NCBI GenBank assembly: GCA_944990035.1
Contig: CALYLX010000080.1
Location: 310,001 to 374,000, forward strand
Length of the DNA stretch: 64,000 nt
Reading direction: 5' to 3'
Origin: Clitopilus passeckerianus
Lineage: Eukaryota; Basidiomycota; Agaricomycetes; Agaricales; Entolomataceae
Shown piece after piece: positions 51,964-63,409 of the stretch. The notes under the pieces are model-generated. The model saw only the letters and a list, made by a program, of their open reading frames with translations, was not told the origin of the DNA and did not search any database. The position numbers were made by a program, and so were the translations under genes. The stretch's first letter is position 1, and each line of letters begins with the position of its first letter.

Positions 51964-54900
51964 ATGACAACAAAACAGCCTCTCGAGGACGCAGTGCGGG
52001 ATCAAGATAGACGCCTCCTCGAACAATACCGCTGGGAGACATGCAGTGTCCTTCCCTCGCCCATGTCGACCTCTATCGAGGCAGCTCTTCTCAAAGAGGT
52101 TTCTTCTCAACACAGTTGGGTCCGGTACGGAGGGACAGGTCGTAGATTATGAATTCTGTGCAAATCTGCTGAAAAACACGAGCCTGCACGAGTGCTTCTT
52201 GAAGTGCTGGGAGTCGGGTTCGTTTAAAGAAATCAGAAGTAAGTCATCGTAGAACCCACCAAACTGGCCACAATTTAATGCCTTCTGAAGACCAAGCGTG
52301 GGGCCAAGGAAGAATTCCAGGCGCTGACAATGGGTCGGGGGTTGTGATTTTCGGAGAAACTTTCTACGACATCGCTGGAGATCATTGGGAGATCCACTGT
52401 GCGTAACATTTCTCTATTCTTTCGTTCTGTTTGCTAATGGTTATCTATAGATTCAGGTGAAGTACTGCCTCGTAGGTTGAGCTCAATCTTACCTCACCCA
52501 ACCAGACGATTGTCAGAAGCCTGTGGCGAAATGGCTGTCCCGCTTCGATCATCGGGAGACCCACAACTCTGTATCAGACAAAAGAGCACCACATACAGGC
52601 GAATGGTTCCTTAGATCTAGGGAATTCCAGGACCTCTGTCATGGACATGGCCGGATTCTCTGGTGTCATGGAATGCGTTAGTTTTCTCCCTCGCTTCAGC
52701 CTCTGAGCCATAGGCTAACCACTTTATACATAGCTGGTGTTGGGAAGACGGTTCTTGCGTGAGTAGATCTGGCGTCGGCCTTTTAACATGTCAAGCTAAC
52801 CAGACATTGGTCAGTTCTGTTGCCATCAACTATCTGCGAAAGCATCATCAAGATCATACCGCTATTAGCTTCATCTACTTTGAGCACAAGCTCCGCAGTG
52901 AACAGAACCTGACAGCTGTCTTGAAGGCACTCTCACGACAGATGTACGAGACCACGGAGGACATAAAGATTTTGGCGACTTATGAAGGCTTGTTTGAGTC
53001 GCATCGCAAGAACAAATCCCAACCGAGGATCGATGAGCTTTCCCGAGCTCTCTCCAAATCTGTTCCGCTACACAGCAGGTATTTCATCGTCCTCGATGCT
53101 CTCGACGAGTACCTAGGGCAATATAGCGATGCCAGAATACGCGAACTCCTCAATACACTCCTTGGCTTGGGAAGCCAGGTCAGGCTTCTGGTTGTCTCCC
53201 GTCCACTCACCGGAATAGAGGGGATTCTTAAAGAACTGGGGAGTGCCAGAATTGAAGTGGAAGTTTGTGAAGATGACATGCGTCAATATCTCGAAGGGAG
53301 GATTGATAATGCTGGTTTCAATTATGAAATCCTGCCAGCACTTCGTCTCGAGATCATCCAGAGTGTCACACGCGTTTCTGCCGGAAGGTCTGTCAGCTAT
53401 TCATAATGCTTCGACTTCTTATCTACCACAGAACTTATCAATAACCATTAGGTTTCTTATGGCGGCACTACTGATGGATTTGTTAATAAATGAACTCAGT
53501 CCCGGAGCTCTGGAGGATGCCCTGCTGCGTCTTCCCGACGAAATTGATGCTGTGTATGCCCAGCTCATGGAAAGAATCGAGGACTCCAACGACGTCATGA
53601 AGCGGCTGGCCAAAAAAGCAATTATGCTGATCGCGAACATCTCCCAACCCCTACGTGTTGAGGAGTTTCAACATGCCCTCGCCGTTACACAAGGCATACC
53701 AGACATCAGCAAATATATCACCCCTCTATCTACGATTACCCACGCCTGCGCAGGAATTCTCGTTGTTCGTGATGGGAAAGTGGTTTTCGTCCGTGAGTGG
53801 ATATTTTAGTGACATCTGCGTTTACTAATGATTGGACAGACTTCACTGCTCAAGAGTATTTTGAGAAGGGACCAAACAAGGCTTTGCATTTTCCAACCGC
53901 GCACTTGGACATAGCCAACATCTGTATCGATTATCTCACCCTCAACATTCTCTCGGACCACAATCTGTCTGACGAATTTCCACCGGAAATCGCAAAGCGC
54001 TTGCCGTTCTACGACTATGCTGCCGAAAAGTTGGGCAAGCATGCAGACATGTGCGACAGAGCTGTTCAACGACGAGTCTGGCGGTACCTTTCAGAGAATG
54101 ATATAGCCGTCCAACACAATGCCAGGTACCTGCTATACAAAGAAGACTCGGAATCACGATGGGACTATAGAGGCAATGAGCCCATTGACGGTGCTGCTCT
54201 CTTTGTGGCAGTCTACAATAACTGGGTAGCTGCAGTCTCTCTGTTGCTAGATTCACTACCCAAATGCCCCAGAACAACAGATGGGTGGACCCCTCTGGTG
54301 TTTGCCAAGCGTCCAGAACATGTTCCCATCATACGAGCCCTAGTGGAGAGGTTTGGTGTGGGCATACGAGCTACCCGTGGCCAAACACTACTTGTTGCCG
54401 CAGCTTCGAATGGTCTAGAAGAAGCAGTGGAGTTCCTCCTTCAGCATCCGGATGGCGGTGCAATAGCTTGGGTGAACGACGGTTCTACAGCAGAAGCACT
54501 GCACCATGCGGTTATCGCGAAGCGGATCAGACTTGCCGAGATCCTTTTAGAGCATGAGGCGGCTCAGACCCTCCGAGGCGTCAACCAAATGACGGGAGGA
54601 AGCTGCCAGATCATAGCGCCGGCAGAGGCTAACTGGGAGAGTGTTGGCATTGTCAATCTTCTTAGTCGCCACCATGATATGACACCCTTCGAAATTGGCG
54701 TCAGAGATGGAGACCTCCAAATGGTGGAATTGATGCTCAAACACGGCGGCACGCGATGCTTGAACAGCATACATAAAGTGGGAAGAGGTTACCACGTTAA
54801 GAAGAGGATAACTTCCCTCATGCTTGCAGCCAGCATGGGATGGACGGAGATTGTAGCACTCTTAATCCTTCATGGCGCAGACGTCAATATTCAGGACGCA

Positions 54901-56157
54901 GATGGACGAACGTCGCTCTCTTACGCGGCGAGCGGTGGGCATGCAGCAGTTCTCCGCCTTTTGCTAGAGAAAGGCGGGGGCAAAAGTCTCAATCTTCCAG
55001 ATAAAGCTGGAGAAACACTCATTTCCTTTGCCGCGGGCCCGTCAATAATAGTTACGCCCTGGAAAAGTCGGAACGAGAGTAAGGCAGAGGAGGTGATCCT
55101 CTTGTTCCTTGCCCAGGAGGGTCTTAATTTACGTTTAGGAGATGAGAAGGGTCGGACTCCGCTCTACCGTGCGCTCCAGTCCGGGTTCTCTGAGAGGGTT
55201 GCCCCTTTACTCAGAGCTCATGGAGCAACATTACTCCCGGACTCGCTTACGCCAGAGGGGTATCCGACCTTGCTACATACAGCCGCTTCTCAAGGTGTGG
55301 AGGGAGTTATCCAGGTCCTTCTCGAGAAAGCCAAAGGACAAATCCAAGAAGACCTTCAAATAGCTTTATCATACGCAGCTGAAAGGGGTCACGCAAAATC
55401 GGTCGAGCTACTAGTTTCACATCCAGGGGTGAATGTTAACTCGCAGGACCGAAATGGTCGAACGCCGCTATCCTTGGCCTTTTCGAATCAGTTTTTTGAT
55501 CCAGGATCTAGGCCGGTCGTAGAAACCTTGCTCCGGGTGGAATCAATAGACGTCAACCTCAAGGACGATTATGGCCGTTGTCCTTTGTCCTGGGCCACCT
55601 CCTCCTTGCGTTTCGGGGATTGCAGCAAAAGCATACCGCTCCTTCTCTCTCACCCTTCCATCGAGATAAACTCACGCAGTGAAGATGGGACGACACCACT
55701 TGGATATGCAGTCAAGTTCTGGTCCGGACCCACCGAAGAAGCCCGAATACTCCTAGGTACACCATATTTAGACGTTAACGCCAGGGATCAACAAGGCCGA
55801 ACCCCGTTGATTCTTGCTTGCGCATCCCAATCCAACTATAGTGCCTTCACCGCGATGGAGACCCTCCTATCTCATCCTCTAATTTCCGTCAATATACAGG
55901 ATGATCTTGGAAGAACTGCTCTATCATGGTCTGCTGGACGCTTCTTTGATAGAAGGACAGGAACTGGCCGTTCCTTTCACTGGAGAGAACCCAGATCTGA
56001 ATTTGAGTCCAAGAGTCTGACCTTGTTACTCCTCTCTCAGGACGATCTGGATGTAAATTTGGCAGACAACGAGGGGAAGACACCCTTGTGGTACGCATCC
56101 AGGGCGGGTTTTGATCGTGTAGTAAGGGCTTTAAAGGCAAAGGGTGCGGTGGGTTAA
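51964..56157 (+). CDS. NLR-like protein: NACHT NTPase with ankyrin repeats
   Basis: Reliable exons: ...-52238, 52290-52398, 52506-52676, 52734-52758, 52815-53387, 53452-53792 and 53840-56157. How the ATG at 51964 joins to the exon ending at 52238 is unresolved. The NACHT part reads KWLSRFD, HTGEWFLRSREF, RILWCHG, then a Walker A (PGVGKTVLAS) whose core sits on a 25-nt exon, a Walker B (YFIVLDALDEY) and a sensor (VRLLVVSRP). A helical winged-helix-like region follows (LPDEIDAVYAQLMERI, HFTAQEYF). From about position 54250 onward at least ten ankyrin repeats are visible (for example TSLMLAASMGWTEIVALLI, RTPLSLAF, KTPLWYASRAGF). Fungal NACHT-ankyrin proteins act in self/non-self recognition or stress sensing. 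The N-terminal effector domain is not recognised. Confidence 0.8.
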
Positions 56158-57319
56158 TGGGCTCTGATCTAATTATTCTCCACCTTTCGTATTACCGTCA
56201 TGAAGGACACAGCACAACGTAATGAGGTTTATAATAATGTCAAGGATGTACATCTCCGATTCTCAATTTCGTCATCGCGTATCGCATCGTATTCGTATTG
56301 GCGTATTAAATCAACATCGTGTATCATGCATTTCATCGCGGTGTTGCTCTCGAGAGGTACAGTCATCCCCCAGTCCTTGTGACACCCAAATCTTGGAACG
56401 CTTCGGCGAATTGATTCAAGTACCTACCTCTCATTTGAACATTAGATCGGGGACAATATACGAGTTTTCTTTAGGGCTGTAGCCTCAAAAGTAATGTAAT
56501 CGGAGAGGAAGCGCCGCATCGCAAAGAAATTGTCGTTACTATCTCGAGGATCAGCGTGACCACCAGTCGTTGGGACGTGTGACACGCGCGACAGATTTGG
56601 CAGGGAGATCAGACGAATGTCACGCTCTCGTCACATCGCTTAGCATGCTCTCCTCAAGATTCCGCCTGGAATATGTGGCCCGCTCAGCCTACCTCACCGT
56701 TGAAAGGACATGATGGATGCAGAAAGAATATAAAATATATGTTTTCCTCCTAATATTGATTTAAAATGTTACTCTATGAGTCTAGCGTCCCTCAACTCCT
56801 GAACAAATTTGGGTCCCTATCCCAATTTCACGCCTTTTCTTGCACCATGAATGACATACTTAGTATACCACCCCAAGACCGTCATACATTATGTTAGTAG
56901 TATTAATCTACGGCATGAAAAAAATCTCCGAAGCGTTTAGAGCTGTATTTAGAGAGAAAACGGCAACTGTCCCAAGGACCGGTGGATGACTGTCTATGTC
57001 CGACGCCTCGTAAAAATTCGAAGCACTCTCGCAGCTGGCTAAAGCAACCAAATAATCACAGAAAGAAGTTCATATCGAAGCGGCTCCCTTCGAGCAAGCA
57101 GCAATCATCGAAGGTGGTGCCATTGGCAAGACATGCCTCCCAGTCATAAGAGTAACTTCGAAGTCAAACGGCAAGAATGTCTTGCGAAATGAGAGTTAGA
57201 GTTATGGCCCACGTCTTCGTGGGCTCTGTAAATCTGCGTCTCGATGATCGTAGACCTACCAGTGAACGGCGCTGGGAGATATTCCATCATGCATCCATTG
57301 TCCCATTTATCGATGTCCG
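56158..57319. other. No gene recognised
   Basis: Intergenic; only small shadow frames at 56200-56482. Confidence 0.5.
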
Positions 57320-57571
57320 TTATGAACTAACAGGGAGATCGTAAATTATGCCGTCTGTTGTCTTCGCCTTCTGAATCACACCCTCCCACTCCGCATCTCC
57401 GGGTAGTACAATCCAGTCTCCATCGATGTCTACATCGTCTATCTGTAGCAAATAGTCATTGAATTCGATCTTCTCATCGGCAGATTTGAAGGCAATGAGA
57501 CGGCGATTGGAAGGTTGACCTTTCTGGTAGACGAGAACGGCTTGAGCTGGGACCGAGGTGGTGTCTGTCAT
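57320..57571 (-). CDS. Small hypothetical protein (83 aa)
   Basis: Complete single-exon frame from ATG to stop, acidic (EKIEFNDYLLQIDDVDIDGDWIVLPGDAEWEG) with no signal peptide or membrane segment. Several aromatic and hydrophobic residues alternate in a way compatible with a small beta-rich fold. No family is recognised. The composition looks coding, and minus-strand GT sites upstream suggest it could instead be the first exon of a longer gene. Confidence 0.45.
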   Translation of the reverse strand: MTDTTSVPAQAVLVYQKGQPSNRRLIAFKSADEKIEFNDYLLQIDDVDIDGDWIVLPGDAEWEGVIQKAKTTDGIIYDLPVSS

Positions 57572-58625
57572 CTACTGTACCCTCATTTTGGGTCGAGAGA
57601 GGAAACAAAGATTTGCGACTTACGTCTAGTATGAGAAATTCTAGATGAGGAGGACAACGCCGCCAAGGCTGCCTTCTTATAGCTTTCCGTTCAAGCCATT
57701 AAGACATTGCGTGGCAGTTTCAGAGTTATTAAAAGGAACAACCGCACAACAGCCAAGGCCATGTCAAGAAAGTCAAGAGTTGTTATGCAATTGAAGATGA
57801 AAGGGCCAGGCACTTTCTGTCACTGAATTTTGGATGCTACCGAGACCTTTTACCTGCTTTTGTACCGCCTTTTCATTGACATACCGTCGGCCTGACCGGA
57901 GAAGATATGAGTACTCAGGCTTCAAGAGGAACGTATGAGGTTTGGAGAGTCGCGCCAAGCATTCAAAGTCGGCGTGAAGATGCGCGCTAATACGGAAGCT
58001 GGCCGCAGATCACCACCAGGGGCGATGCCATTGACGCCCAGGATGGCCTGTCGAAAAGCTATTGTTCCTGCCTCTAAGGCACCAATGTAGAGACTCGAGC
58101 GCTGGGGAGTCCTCGAAGCCTGCATCGGCCTTCCTGCCCTGGAGATTATTCATCCTCTTGTTATCGCGTCAGGCAACGTCACAGTAGTTTTCCCATCTCA
58201 AAATAGTGTCATTCAGCGTGTGCGTGCTCTGGTTCCGTGGATCATCGAAAGGCCTTTGAATATAAAGTTGACCTGGATGTGTCACGGTCGCCCCGGTCCT
58301 AGTCAGGTTCAGGGGAGGCCACCACTCTCCATTAATCTGAGCCGGCAAGTGACGGAGGTGGCTTTTGTACCACATAGCCAAAGTGCAATAGAGGGCCTAT
58401 AGGGACATTCGTCTCGGACTTTTTCGTTCATGCCCTTGAGTGCCCGACAAACGCGGTATGGTCTACACAGTTGAGAGCAGAGGTTAGAAAGGTGGAAGCC
58501 GGGAAGACTTGATAGAAGCTGTTTTTGTTACTGAGTCGATCTAGGTTTACATCGAGCACTCAGTGACATAATACATTAGGATATGACGAGTGAAGATAAA
58601 GAGACTAGGGCATGCCCTTGTAGGC
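57572..58625. other. No firm gene
   Basis: Minus frames at 57922-58125 and 58169-58381 are open but overlap in different phases without a convincing intron; they may be remnants. Confidence 0.35.
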
Positions 58626-59173
58626 TTAGGCAAGGTTCAAAGCACGAAGCTTATGGTCCAAATCAATCTGCATCCAGAGTGGGATGATCCCCTCCAAAAC
58701 CTTCTCAAGTTCCTCGTCTAATCGTTTATTCGATTGCAGCATCTTCTCCATCGCTTCGATTCCAGCTTCCATCCTCAGTATTATATCCTCCGCGTCGAAG
58801 GCTGCCCGATCGCGACCCTTCTCGGTCTTGTGAACACTGTCATTATACCCAGGAGAGGGACTGGGGTTGAGGTTAACAAGCGTTGCTAGCGTTGACGACC
58901 TCTTATGCCGAGCAAAGGTTTTACGCTGAGATTGGTTGAACCCGACAAATGTGGTAGAGGTAAATTGCATGGAAGTGGAAGGGGAGAGAACGGGGTGCCT
59001 GGGCAACTCCGTTGTTCCTGTTGTGCATTGCTGTTGTTCCTTGGTACCGGTCCGGAGACCTGTTTGAAGATTGAGGCGTGTACGTCTGTAATGGTGGCAT
59101 TAGAGTCAGAGGGAACCATGTTGGGAAGGTAACGGAAGGACGTAGTAGAACATGTGTTGCAATGAAGCTCCAA
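58626..59173 (-). CDS. Hypothetical protein with short coiled coil (model incomplete)
   Basis: The last exon (58626 to about 59006) encodes a serine-rich part and a helical C-terminus (ILRMEAGIEAMEKMLQSNKRLDEELEKVLEGI). Upstream, a frame with an ATG near 59120 (MVPSDSNATITDVHAS) is probably its first exon, but no single splice pair joins the two cleanly. No domain recognised. Confidence 0.4.
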
Positions 59174-59965
59174 AGAAGTCCCAGTGTCAGCCTTAGAACC
59201 TGGTCAATTCTTCAATGCCGAAGTCACCCAGGAGATCTGCCCACGCCCAGAGTGGTATTCTAACCTCTTTAGGCTGTCGCTCTAGCCATATATGACGCCG
59301 TAGGACGAACGGAGCTGCTTTTTGCGCATTGCCGTTGCCTCCGGCGGGCAGTTCAAGTGCCATTATTTGCCGTATATGAGTCCATACATGACAGGGAGTG
59401 CATTGTGCAAGTCCTCGCTTCTAAAATAGTCAAGGTCAACTTAAAAGAGCCCCGCCAGCGGCGACAGTGACTCGGAGCTGTCAGTGAGCCACCCCGAGCC
59501 GGGCTTCAAAAGGCTGGAGGCACGGTCACGTGAGATCATTCTGACGCGTACACAGCGAAAAGTCTTCGAGACGCGTTTCTCGGATGGAACATGCAAAGTG
59601 AACAAACGCCGGGATATGTACCCACTAGAATTATTGACATGAGCCATTTTATTCATCAAGGAATATTGAATCTGTACATTACTCTATATACAGACTATTA
59701 ATAAATTCTCCTGTATAAACTAGAACTACAAATTTGCTTGATCTATGCTCCAAAGTACTATATTACACTACCATCCTTCAACAACGACAGAAGCAGTGCA
59801 TCCATCACTTCCCCGATTTCTTCTTCTTTTCCTTTAAATACTAAGTCCATGCATCACCGATTCCAAATACTATCCCATCCAAAAGACACCGAATTAAATC
59901 CATCGCGATAGAACCCGAACTGTCCACGGTCGAAGTTGCATTCCTACTGTAGAGCTTCGCGCCCC
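59174..59965. other. Intergenic
   Basis: No supported frame; a GTCACGTGA site occurs near 59528, next to GACGCGT and GAGACGCGT. Confidence 0.45.
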
Positions 59966-61841
59966 TTACATCTCCATGAGCGCCATTGCTGCTTGAACTG
60001 CCGCAGCCGCAACCTTCTCGTGGAGCTCCTGGTCACTTTCCTCTGAGTCGAATCCGCGTTTGCTGACCTCGTATTCGTATTCGTATTCGCCTTGGTGTTC
60101 GCCCTCGTCAACCTCGAAGCTATGTTCGACGTCGTCAAAACCGTAATCTTCGATGGCATTGTCTCCCTCTTCATTATCTTCATCCCCGGGTTTGTTAACT
60201 TCAGATCCAGGCTCGTTGACCTCGGCGTCAGATTCGTTAACGTCGTCGCGTTGACTGAAGAGGTCCGCTATCTTGGCCAGGTTCGACCTCACTGAGTGGA
60301 GTAGTTGCTTGTCGCGTGGGCGGTTCTCCTCGTCGGCCATCCAGTTCCGCAGGTCGTTTATTGCTTCGTCTCCCTTATCAATCTTGATGCGCAAACCCCC
60401 TGAGGCATCTTGCTTTCGCCCATCGTCGTTCTGTGGGCCCTTGAGCTGATGGATAAGTTCGTCTTTCTCTGCCAGAATCCCCTCTAATTCTTCGACTGCT
60501 TCCATCAAGCCGTGGCAGCGCTCCTTCCATTCGACCTCTCGGTGTCGGTGCTGTAGGCCCCTGATGATCAGGTTCTTCTCGACCAGTTGTCGTTGATGCT
60601 TCTCCTCCATACGTCCAATTGTCCCCTTCAGCTTCCTAAGCCTCTCATTCTGGGCTTCCAACTGTTTCGCCTGGGTCGCAATGAGCGAATTCGTCTGTTC
60701 CTCCAAAGCCCGATATTGCTCGTCTGCGGCCGCATCTCTGGCCTCCATTTCCCTCAAATACTGCCTTGACAACTCTTTGCGATCCTTCCTCATCTCCTTT
60801 TGGTGCTTGCTGACGAGTGGGTCGTTTTCTCTTTGAACGGCGTCCCTGTCATTCTCGAGAGCAAGCACCACGTCCCTTTGCTCGTCGTTGTAATGGCGGA
60901 ACTCCCATGCGATCTTCTCCTTCTGCTCCTCCAACTCCTTCTTCTGCCGAGCGAAGGATTCTTCCATTTGTCGGTTGAGCGCTGAAACGCTAGCGGAGGT
61001 CTTTTCTTGTGTCTCGAGCCTTCCCTCCAATTCTCCGATCCTAGCGTCCTTCGCTTTCACAGAGGCATGTCCCTTCTCGATCTCTACCTTGGCGGCGCTC
61101 AATACTGAAATCGCCCTGTGGTGTTTCTTCTTCAATTCCAAAAACTGTCCGTCCTTGTCCTCGAGCTTCTCAGCGACTCGGACGTTATCTTCCTTGGCCT
61201 CGCTCACTTCGTCTCGGAGCGCCTTGATTGTGATTCGATATTCTTCGTTCTGGACCTCCGCCTTGTGATACTGTTCTTCGGCGCCCCTGAGAGTGTCCTC
61301 TAGTTCGGCGTGACGGAGCTGTAGCTCTATGAGGGTCTGTTTGGTGCTCTGCTTGCGTGGTTTCTTAGTTGGCATAGCTGTGTTGTCGTTGTTGTTGGCA
61401 GTTGTACTTGCGTGACGCGACTTAGGGCGAATTATAGTGCGAATTGCTTTCATCCATTCCGGCTTATGCTGGTGTGCTGATGTATCTTCTTTATCCTTCG
61501 AATCGTTGTGTATATCGGAACTATTTCTGTTAGGCGGGTTATCAATGAGAGCGTTCAACAACCGCAAGATGAAGGTAGACGACGTACTGATATTGGGAGT
61601 CCCGAGGACTGACCCCGCGCTTGAGCGTTGAACTCGTAAAACCGCCTTGGGCGATTTGATTAGGGCAAGGTTCCTCGTGATTATGATGGGCGGTATGATG
61701 ATGAGGAGAGGAGGAATCAATGTCAACGGTAGATGTAGACAATGTGGAAAATCTTCTAAAATTCAGGGTAAAGCGCTTGGGCGATCCCTTGGAAGAGGAA
61801 GTGGATGAAGAGAAGTTTGTTTTCTTTGTGAAGAAAGTCAT
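59966..61841 (-). CDS. Soluble coiled-coil protein with acidic C-terminus (604 aa)
   Basis: Two exons (61841-61588 and 61526-59966) joined in phase over a 61-nt intron with GTACGT and CTAACAG ends. The ATG at 61841 (MTFFTKKTNFSSS) is the first in frame. The N-terminus is basic and serine-rich without membrane segments (KGSPKRFTLNFRRFSTLS). A basic patch (PTKKPRKQSTKQ) precedes about 330 residues of heptad-rich coiled coil (LQLRHAELEDTLRGAEEQYHKAE to ELEGILAEKDELIHQLK). The tail is acidic with NE(S/P)(D/G)(A/S)EVN repeats and EYEYEYEV. It lacks the family promoter box and the hydrophobic N-terminus, so it is a separate coiled-coil gene. It may be structural or cytoskeletal; unknown. Confidence 0.75.
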
Positions 61842-61930
61842 ATTGATTGTGAAAATATTGGATGAAGTTCTCGTTCGATGATACTGGTATGAGTGCAAGT
61901 TTCCTCGGGAATGGGCGTCGTACGGGGCGG

Positions 61931-61998
61931 CCTTTTATAGACTGCCAGTGGTGGATGACAGTGGATGACGATCAAGGCCTGGTGGATGACAGTGGATG
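61931..61998 (-). promoter_or_regulatory. TATA box and 19-bp direct repeats upstream of the coiled-coil gene
   Basis: TATAAAAGG on the minus strand at 61931-61939, 90 bp upstream of the ATG, preceded by two direct copies of TGGTGGATGACAGTGGATG (61949-61967 and 61980-61998, plus-strand reading). They are plausible promoter elements. Confidence 0.5.
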
Positions 61999-63314
61999 CC
62001 GAGAGTGGAGGCTGGCAGCCGAGGTGAGGCAGCTATGACTTGAAGTTTCTGCGAGACTGGGACATGAATAGGGGGCAACGGACGTCAAGAAAACGAGATA
62101 GGGTATGTGGTCCAGTTCCCTGATTGTGAAGGTGGTCAGCGCTGAGGTTCTGGATTTCAATAACATATACGTACCAGGTTCACGGGGATAAACCTTGGGA
62201 TGTACGACAACAGAGTTAGTAGATCCGGTTGTTCAGCAGCCTTGGGTGATGAAGCAAGGTAGAGCGGCCAAGTGAGAGTAACGAATGGTCAATGCAAGAC
62301 CATACTCATTCCTGCTTCAAGCGATACAGGATTCTGGTAACAAGTTTCCCGTATGACAGGTTACACCTCACAGCGCAGATTTTTGGGTTCCCAAGCCATA
62401 AGAGTTTGTATATGCGCACAGCTGGCATGAATCCTGGCGCCTGTCGTCGAAACATCATCCGACCTGTTGGACATCCTGTAGCCTTCAAACGCTTTGCAGC
62501 TGCCATACCGTAGCATGGTTGTCGTCTGATTGAGATAATTGCAAATAATTGTGGCCTGCCATTGCCAAGTCTTAATATGTGGCTTAAAGGTCGGTCAGCG
62601 AGTCTGGAAGATTGAAGTAAAATTTGGGTGCTTTATTCGCGAGTAATCGAATGGTTGTGATTGCAAAAGCAAAAGCAAAGCAGCACTGTCCTTGGTTTGA
62701 ATCGGTTCTACGGATACCGTTGTCCCGAAAGCGGTCCCGTGACCCAAAGTGAGCATCCGATCATCCGACATGTGGCAAGCCGAACACACTTGAACTGCAC
62801 TTTCAAGAACTTCGAAAATACCAATGGCCTTTTACTCAGAAATATGCCATGTCAAGGCGACAGATAACAGCAAACTTATACTTGGCATTTGCCTGATATT
62901 CTTCTCGATGAGGAGTCTCGACAAATTGTAAGAAGGCATGCCAGCTGAACGACGAAGTCTTCCGCCTACCTTCCAGATCCTTCAGAATTCCTCGAGCACG
63001 AACCTTTGGCAGCGTTATACTTGATGAAATTGCGCAAAAATCTTGCACCGGTTACACCGCTACTGGTTGCCTGGTAGATTTATGGAAAATGAAGATTTTG
63101 GATACTCTAGGCGCAAAACACACCATCGGTAAGTTTACGATGGAGGCTTGGATAGCTCTTGCTCAAAGTCGCTTGTTTTCAGGTGGTTACTAGCTCAAAG
63201 AATGTATCTGCGGTGGATGTCGTTCGCGTTAAGCCCATTCCTTGGAAAGGGTGTACTTATTCAGATATGTCGTTGGTCAAAGGAATCGTCCAGCGATCAC
63301 GAAACCCGCCCAGG
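61999..63314. other. No gene recognised
   Basis: Intergenic, short unsupported frames only. Confidence 0.45.
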
Positions 63315-63329
63315 TCAAACAAGTACAAT
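63315..63329 (+). promoter_or_regulatory. Family promoter box, variant TCAAACAAGTACAAT
   Basis: 80 bp upstream of ATG 63410, identical to the box at 32696. Confidence 0.72.
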
Positions 63330-63409
63330 CGGCGAGAGCATCCATCAAAACTCACACACGGACATTTCTCTACTACACTCGAGCGCTACTACCACGCCTA
63401 GGTGTTAAG

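Noticed and set aside
52451..52456. A 6-nt micro-exon in the NLR gene
   Set aside because: GT-AG sites allow it, but one intron from 52399 to 52505 also keeps the frame and is simpler.
59966..61726. Start of the coiled-coil protein at 61726 with a hydrophobic N-terminus (MTLIPPLLIIIPP)
   Set aside because: That start lies in another phase of exon 1 and the intron; the spliced model from ATG 61841 keeps a clean frame and has a TATA box upstream.
61841..62000. Tenth copy of the family promoter box upstream of the 604-residue gene
   Set aside because: Only GAAACTTGCACTC is present; it does not match the box and the protein lacks an N-terminal hydrophobic region.
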